Origin: Phycisphaerae bacterium
GTDB taxonomy: Bacteria > Planctomycetota > Phycisphaerae > Sedimentisphaerales > Anaerobacaceae
NCBI GenBank assembly: GCA_030630315.1
Contig: DAOVNI010000025.1
Coordinates: forward strand, 1 to 10,361
Direction of reading: 5' to 3'
Length of the DNA: 10,361 nucleotides
Shown here: positions 7,264-10,361 of the stretch, piece by piece
Layout: each line of letters starts with the position of its first letter
Numbering within the stretch: position 1 is the stretch's first letter
Notes under the pieces: generated by a model
What the model saw: only the letters and a program-made list of their open reading frames with translations
What the model was told of the DNA's origin: nothing
Database searches by the model: none
Program-made: the position numbers and the translations under genes

Positions 7264-7515
7264 CTATGGCTTAGCTGAGCCTTTTGGTTCGAGAGTGCTT
7301 CCGCAATCCGGACAGGTATTGCTGATGCGGATTCTTTCCACTTTGTCCGCATCTTCTTCGGAAATGCTTGTCCTGCCATGACCTCTATGACATAGCTTAA
7401 CGACGCCGCGATTGCGTTGATGTTCTCTCCGGCTGTTCGGCTTAAAAGGAAGCTTCGAAGATGGCGTGGATGAGCCGAAAAAACCCTCCATAGCGGTTCG
7501 TTTCTGGTAACGCAA
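7264..7515 (-). pseudogene. IS66-like transposase N-terminal fragment
   Basis: The frame reads FFGSSTPSSKLPFKPNS, then after a degenerate basic stretch HRGHGRTSISEEDADKV, and ends NTCPDCGSTLEPKG before a premature stop. This order (FGSSTPSSK-P-F-KxN, GHGR, acidic residues, CPxCG zinc finger) is that of the N-terminal part of IS66-type transposases. The second half of the zinc-binding region and the whole DDE domain are missing. The listed 5' end is a TTG at the edge of a thioredoxin-like fragment on the other strand, and the frame stays open further upstream, so the native start is not determined. The fragment lies 44 bases after the lactonase-like gene, convergent with it. It is surely inactive. 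Confidence 0.65.
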
Positions 7516-7682
7516 CTTGCTTGGACCCAGAGGAAGCCTTTGCTCGGCGATATGTCGAGATAGAGGGCATCACTTGGCCACAAGTTTGTATAGGTCTACA
7601 CTCTCAGATTGCTATGGACTATGGCGTAACTGGCGTGCCAACGTACGTTGTTATCGGCCCGGACGGTCGGGTTTTCCGAGTC
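7494..7682 (+). pseudogene. Thioredoxin-like (TlpA/AhpC-type) C-terminal fragment
   Basis: Within a frame open from 7494 (after TAG at 7491) the residues LDPEEAFARRYVEIEGITWP and then YGVTGVPTYVVIGPDGRVF match the second half of a TlpA/redoxin domain. The visible parts are the helix after the active site, the GITWPQV strand, the cis-proline loop (GVP) and the terminal hairpin with GPDGRV. The N-terminal half with the CxxC pair is missing. After Phe/Arg near 7682 the frame continues to a stop at 7742 with unrelated residues, so the C-terminal helix is lost too. Both ends are junctions: the left one with the IS66-like fragment, the right one with intron-like sequence. In planctomycetes such domains often sit in secreted redox proteins. 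No start signal is present. Confidence 0.6.
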
Positions 7683-7689
7683 CGGTTCT

Positions 7690-7971
7690 GGTCTCGGCTC
7701 CTCGTATCGTTTACTGGGTACTGGCTTTCCTATACACTCTGAGGTTTAAGTGCCGGCTCACATACACCCTATGACCATACAGTTTGCCAGTACCCTCGTT
7801 CCGAGAGTCCATGGCATTCTCTCCAGTTCGGTGCCTGAATCGGGCAATTGGCACGACGGGACTCTCACCCGCTGGATTGTAGCCTTGTCGGCTGCTCCGC
7901 TCTCCCAAGTTCCGATGTGAACAGTTAGATTACCTGCCACGGACTTAGACCCCGGCACGCCGCGTACACAC
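7690..7971 (-). mobile_element. Group II intron 5' (domain I-like) remnant without maturase
   Basis: The minus strand from 7971 starts GTGTG, a permitted group II intron 5' end (GUGYG). It continues with GGGTCTAAGTCC, CATCGGAACTTGGGAGAGC, GGGTGAGAGTCCCG and GTGTATAGGAAAGCCAGTAC, all of the style of bacterial group II intron domain I. It is structured, GC-rich and has no plausible coding frame: the ORFs over it (for example on minus 8111-7758) change composition abruptly inside it. The maturase ORF and domains V and VI that should follow are absent, because at about 7685 the sequence passes into the thioredoxin-like fragment. The call is from remembered sequence style, without covariance testing, and is less certain than the domain V call at 603-635. 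Confidence 0.4.
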
Positions 7972-8054
7972 TCACCTTTAACGCATAAAGCGGTACTGGC
8001 TTCCAGAAAATGAAACCCTTGGCCCAGTGCGATGTTGATAATTTCGGGGCTGAA

Positions 8055-8128
8055 TACCTTCACCCCGTTAGATAACAAGTACCTAACAGTGTTCACCCCA
8101 TTCTGTAACAAATATCTAACGGGGTGAA
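8055..8128. repeat. 16-bp perfect inverted repeat enclosing a 33-bp imperfect tandem repeat
   Basis: TTCACCCCGTTAGATA (8059-8074) and its exact complement TATCTAACGGGGTGAA (8113-8128) are separated by 38 bases. The spacer holds a third related copy, GTTCACCCCATT at 8091-8102. On the minus strand the block is also a 33-base in-frame tandem repeat, reading VRYLLQNGVNT then VRYLLSNGVKV, within a frame that follows a TAG at 8144-8142 and continues through SPEIINIALGQGFHFLEAST to the putative intron start at 7971. That frame may be an exon fragment of an unknown gene. No family is recognised. Confidence 0.6.
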
Positions 8129-8424
8129 CTTTCGTTGTGGCCTATAATCCGCCTTCCCTTTGGCTCCACATAACTCGTTACCTCATTATGCGCAAAGTTC
8201 CGTTCCGGCCTGCTGGTTAGACTTTAGCCAGGCTGGATTGCCCAGCTTGCTCACATCAGCTTTCTTGGTGCTGCCCATGAAGGACCTCCATGTCGCCAAG
8301 TACTTTTTAGATACTATCGGCACATGGAGGTTATTTTTTGCACCACCGGTGAAAACTCACAAAAAATGGGTCATCGCAAGCTCAAGTCTTTCCTTGCCAA
8401 ATGCTTTTACCAAGAGCGTAAATC
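8129..8424. other. No confident gene; small unassigned frames and a hairpin
   Basis: No frame here matches a family that I recognise. On the minus strand a 30-codon ORF (8278 to 8186, beginning MGSTKKADVSKLGNPAWLKS) has natural-looking composition but no Shine-Dalgarno and no neighbour that explains it. The plus-strand 99-codon frame (8160-8459) is rich in Ser/Pro/Leu and runs antisense across the IS1380-like fragment, so it is unlikely to be real. The strongest structure is the hairpin at 8284-8331. Confidence 0.4.
8284..8340 (+). terminator. Terminator-like hairpin with T tract
   Basis: ACCTCCATGT (8284-8293) pairs perfectly with ACATGGAGGT (8322-8331). Inner pairs GCC/GGC and AGTA/TACT extend the stem toward a CTTTTTAGA loop. 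TTATTTTTTG follows directly, which suits a rho-independent terminator on the plus strand. There is no intact plus-strand gene upstream that needs it; it may be left from a lost gene or be the end of a mobile element. Confidence 0.45.
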
Positions 8425-8508
8425 TCAGCTCACCTTTCCACCCACAACCTGACGCATAGCAGGGTCAAGGGATAAACGCTCTGCATCATTGGTGTCATCC
8501 GGGATTAA
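8425..8508 (-). pseudogene. IS1380-like transposase fragment
   Basis: Directly after the UroD-family stop codon and in the same frame, 27 codons read LIPDDTNDAERLSLDPAMRQ, then VVGGKVS and a stop. This matches the N-terminal region of IS1380-type transposases, where GYEDxNDAxRLxxDPAMRxxVG is a conserved block. Nothing before or after it is recognisable as the rest of the transposase, and the residues before PDD belong to the UroD 3' junction. It is a scar, not a gene. Assignment rests on one short motif. Confidence 0.5.
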
Positions 8509-9675
8509 TCAATATGCGCCATATTCCTGCAACGTTTCCCACCAGGACATTATGTTCTCCGGAGGAACGCCGCCCTGGATAACGTGTATTGGTGCGAAAA
8601 TGAAGCTGCCGCCCGGAGCCAAATCTTCTATTCTTCTTCTGGTTTCATCTCGCACCTCCTGTGGGGTACCAAATGGTAAAACATGCTGCGTATCACAACT
8701 GCCGCCCCAAATGGTAAGGTCCTTTCCATATTCTTTCTTGAATTTTCTTGTATCATCCATTCCAGCACAGTTTACCTGCCAGGGATTTATAATGTCAACA
8801 CCGGCCTCAATCAGCAATGGGAGTGTCTCCCAGATGGCCCCATCATTATGGAAAAATATATAGACTTTCGACTTTGTTTTTTGCTTAATGAATTGAAACA
8901 GTCTTTTGTGATACGGCCAAATCAATTTTTTATATAGTTGCAGAGAAACCAGCAATCCTCGCTGCGAACCGAGGTCATCTGCTGTTGAGACAACTAAAAC
9001 GTTTTCGCCGACAGTTTCAAGGGCCTTTTTCCAATACTGCATTTTTATTTCTAAAAGCTTGCTCATAATGGCATGGATCAGCTTTTCATTCATTATCATA
9101 TCAGAGAAGAATTTTTCATACCCCGTCATCCACATCGCGTGTTCCCACATTCCCGCACTCATTCTGCCGAGGACATAGGCCTTTTTCTCGTTATAAACAA
9201 TATGGTCTGCCTTGCTTTTAAGATTTGCAAACCTTGCCGGGTCGAGAGGGTCCGGCCAGGGGTAATCTTCAATATCTTTGACCGTCTGAGCATCTTTAAG
9301 CGGGCTATGATATAAATCATAATAAAGGCCGCCATCTACCGGCATTTGCCAACCCATTCCAAACTCATCAATCAATCTGTAATGATGGCCTTGCAGGCCT
9401 AAATCCCTGGCAATCCCCTGCTTTGACGGATGTTCAGGAGATACATTCTTAATATCAATTTTCAGCTTTTCAATAATCTCGTCACCGGTGTCAGCCATCT
9501 GGGTAATTTTATCCCGTATACTGACGTCTTCAGATAATCCCAAGTGTTTTTGCAGATTCCTCAGAGCATTTACATTTATCCCGGTGACCATTGTACCCCC
9601 GATATCAAAAGGAATACGGTCGGGCTCCTTGTGTGCTAAGGCAGTCTTAACACGTTCAAAACTCGTGTATTTCAT
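8509..9675 (-). CDS. Uroporphyrinogen decarboxylase family protein (MtaA/CmuA-type methyltransferase)
   Basis: The 388-residue protein begins MKYTSFERVKTALAHKEPDR, a standard opening of the non-haem branch of the UroD family (R-V-x-x-A-L-x-H-x-x-P-D-R-I-P). The family is a TIM barrel; members such as MtaA and CmuA move methyl groups between corrinoid or methyl donors and a zinc-activated thiol. Here the metal-site region reads FFHNDGAIW with His276 and Asp278 where methyltransferases often have H-x-C, and GGSCDTQ with Cys327. The set His/Asp/Cys may bind zinc differently or be inactive in methyl transfer. PWPDPLDPARF and DIINPWQ are further conserved blocks. Length is normal. GAGGA lies about 7 bases before the ATG. 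It follows a transporter remnant by 56 bases in the same direction, an arrangement common in PVC and Firmicute catabolic loci. Substrate unknown. Confidence 0.9.
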   Translation of the reverse strand: MKYTSFERVKTALAHKEPDRIPFDIGGTMVTGINVNALRNLQKHLGLSEDVSIRDKITQMADTGDEIIEKLKIDIKNVSPEHPSKQGIARDLGLQGHHYRLIDEFGMGWQMPVDGGLYYDLYHSPLKDAQTVKDIEDYPWPDPLDPARFANLKSKADHIVYNEKKAYVLGRMSAGMWEHAMWMTGYEKFFSDMIMNEKLIHAIMSKLLEIKMQYWKKALETVGENVLVVSTADDLGSQRGLLVSLQLYKKLIWPYHKRLFQFIKQKTKSKVYIFFHNDGAIWETLPLLIEAGVDIINPWQVNCAGMDDTRKFKKEYGKDLTIWGGSCDTQHVLPFGTPQEVRDETRRRIEDLAPGGSFIFAPIHVIQGGVPPENIMSWWETLQEYGAY

Positions 9676-9731
9676 ATTTTCAAATCCTCTTTATTCGAAG
9701 GTAATCTTAGGGACAATTTTTTTTCTATACC

Positions 9732-9908
9732 TCATCGCAGCAGATAGTACAAAACAATCATTACAACGAACAGTATTCCGGCCATAAGTCTCTGGTCGGT
9801 AATGTCGGTGAACTTGGTACTTGTAATAGCGCCGAAAGGAGATTTCCAGCCCATCTTATCGAGCGGAGGTTCCAACGAGCGGATGAGAGTTCGCTCCTGA
9901 AGATGTTC
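9732..9908 (-). pseudogene. C-terminal fragment of a membrane transporter, possibly sodium:solute symporter
   Basis: The frame opens after a TAA at 9911-9909 and encodes 58 residues: a hydrophilic part (ERTLIRSLEPPLDKMGWKSP) and then LMAGILFVVMIVLYYLLR, a single membrane helix ending exactly at the stop. This looks like the last helix and preceding loop of a solute:sodium symporter-like carrier, though the match is by style only. The rest of the carrier is absent because the sequence upstream is a PfkB kinase fragment. An internal ATG lies near 9854 but no Shine-Dalgarno is visible. It could alternatively be a small single-helix membrane protein. Confidence 0.45.
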
Positions 9909-9911
9909 TTA

Positions 9912-10283
9912 CCCTGTGTCCACGCTTTTTCAGCTCGATGATAACTTCCTCGTTGTCATAATCCCATATTCTAAGGCCTCCTGCGTTATCTCGTATGGCT
10001 CTTGCTTGCCGGTTAGCATCTGCCCTTCTTCGATGCTGGGAGTAAAGATATCCACGTGGTTCAGGCACGGCCCGACAAGTTCCATCCAGCGTCCCTCGGC
10101 ATCCCATGCGGTGTCAAGTGAAGTAGTGAGGCCAAGCTCCCTCGCCTTGGCAAGTATCCGCGCCATCGGCTCGCCATCCAAGCCGGGGACAAGAAAGGCA
10201 GCAGCGACATGTAGCATCGTCGAGATAAACTGGGGATGGTCGATGTTCGTAACAGCGTCACGGAAGTAAAACCGCTTTTTCAT
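9912..10283 (-). pseudogene. PfkB-family carbohydrate kinase, truncated and frameshifted
   Basis: The frame from the ATG at 10283 shows the middle of a PfkB/ribokinase fold: LHVAAAFLVPGLDGEPMARI, LGLTTSLDTAWDAEGRWM, and CLNHVDIFTPSIEEGQMLTG. It then runs into a stop at 9930. The natural continuation EEVIIELKKRGHRVRT lies in the next frame, so an indel near 9950-9957 broke the gene. The N-terminal substrate-binding region (GG..AN.A) and the C-terminal GAGD catalytic/ATP motif are both missing, so it cannot be active even if the shift is a sequencing error. At about 9910 it joins the transporter remnant. Its ATG overlaps the upstream stop as ATGA. Relatives phosphorylate sugars such as ribose, fructose or 2-keto-3-deoxygluconate. 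Confidence 0.75.
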
Positions 10284-10361
10284 AATCTGATATTTCTCAT
10301 TTGCGCTAGCTCAGCTACGCTGCCAAGCCTCATTTTCAATATAATACCAAACCTTTCCGGG
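10280..10361 (-). CDS. C-terminal end of an unrecognised upstream gene
   Basis: From the right edge the frame reads PERFGIILKMRLGSVAELAQ, then MRNIRL and a TGA that overlaps the ATG of the PfkB fragment by four bases (ATGA). An open frame with sensible composition right up to such an overlap suggests the end of a real gene translationally coupled to what followed. No family is recognised from 26 residues. Because the PfkB N-terminus is missing, the overlap could also be a chance product of the rearrangement. Confidence 0.3.
   Translation of the reverse strand, partial: PERFGIILKMRLGSVAELAQMRNIRL

Noticed and set aside
7164..7583. Minus-strand ORF of 139 codons
   Set aside because: It overlaps, in another frame, both the natural C-terminus of the lactonase-like gene and the recognisable IS66-like fragment.
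7656..7690. Plus-strand fold GGCCCGGAC...GTCCGGTTC resembling a second group II domain V
   Set aside because: The AGC triad is absent, and the first two thirds are the codons of the conserved redoxin GPDGRVF ending. The GTCCGGTTC match at 7680-7688 may be chance or a junction trace.
8068..8200. Possible integron attC site (GTTAGAT and ATCTAAC boxes fit GTTRRRY and RYYYAAC)
   Set aside because: The boxes are in the wrong order for one attC and belong to one perfect inverted repeat; no L boxes with an extrahelical base, and no integrase, are seen.
8160..8459. Plus-strand ORF of 99 codons
   Set aside because: It crosses a terminator-like hairpin and the antisense of the IS1380-like fragment, has no Shine-Dalgarno and no domain pattern.
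1..10361. CRISPR array, tRNA or rRNA gene
   Set aside because: No regularly spaced repeats and no T-loop/cloverleaf pattern were found by eye on either strand; no rRNA-like segment is apparent.

Overview
The window looks like a chromosomal segment from a free-living polysaccharide degrader of the Planctomycetota or wider PVC group, for example an anaerobic Phycisphaerae-type lineage. This is inference from gene content: a Tat/lipoprotein sulfatase next to a GH95 fucosidase, a uroporphyrinogen-decarboxylase-family methyltransferase, a PfkB-type kinase remnant, a LamG protein, and much transposon, RHS and group II intron debris. No 16S or other phylogenetic marker is present.

Layout: 1-491 (minus) holds a lipoprotein-like N-terminus joined out of frame to the end of a LamG domain whose gene runs off the left edge. 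576-865 (minus) holds the 3' end of a group II intron (domains V and VI) without its reverse transcriptase. 869-904 is a terminator-like hairpin. 1083-4932 (minus) is a compact two-gene operon, GH95 alpha-L-fucosidase followed by an S1-type sulfatase, the clearest functional unit of the window. 5097-5535 is a scrap zone where an AP2-domain fragment (minus) meets the terminal core motif of an RHS protein (plus). 5648-7219 (plus) is an intact secreted protein joining an SMP-30/gluconolactonase propeller to a metallo-beta-lactamase-fold domain. 7220-8508 is a second, denser scrap zone: an IS66-like transposase N-terminal fragment, a thioredoxin-like fragment, a group II intron domain I-like stretch, an inverted/tandem repeat block, a terminator-like hairpin and an IS1380-like transposase fragment. 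8509-9675 (minus) is an intact UroD/MtaA-family protein. 9732-10361 (minus) holds the last 58 residues of a membrane transporter, a frameshifted and truncated PfkB kinase, and the last codons of an upstream gene that overlaps the kinase start by four bases.

How it may work together: GH95 removes alpha-L-fucose (or L-galactose) and the sulfatase removes sulfate esters, which fits use of sulfated fucose-containing glycans. The lactonase-like fusion protein could act on sugar lactones, but its operon is separate and divergent, so the link is only proximity. The intact metabolic genes are islands between insertion scars, and at least six junctions between unrelated fragments can be seen. No convincing new defence or mobile system is visible. 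The most unusual intact item is the SMP-30/metallo-beta-lactamase fusion; the most informative oddities are the intron pieces and the fragment junctions.
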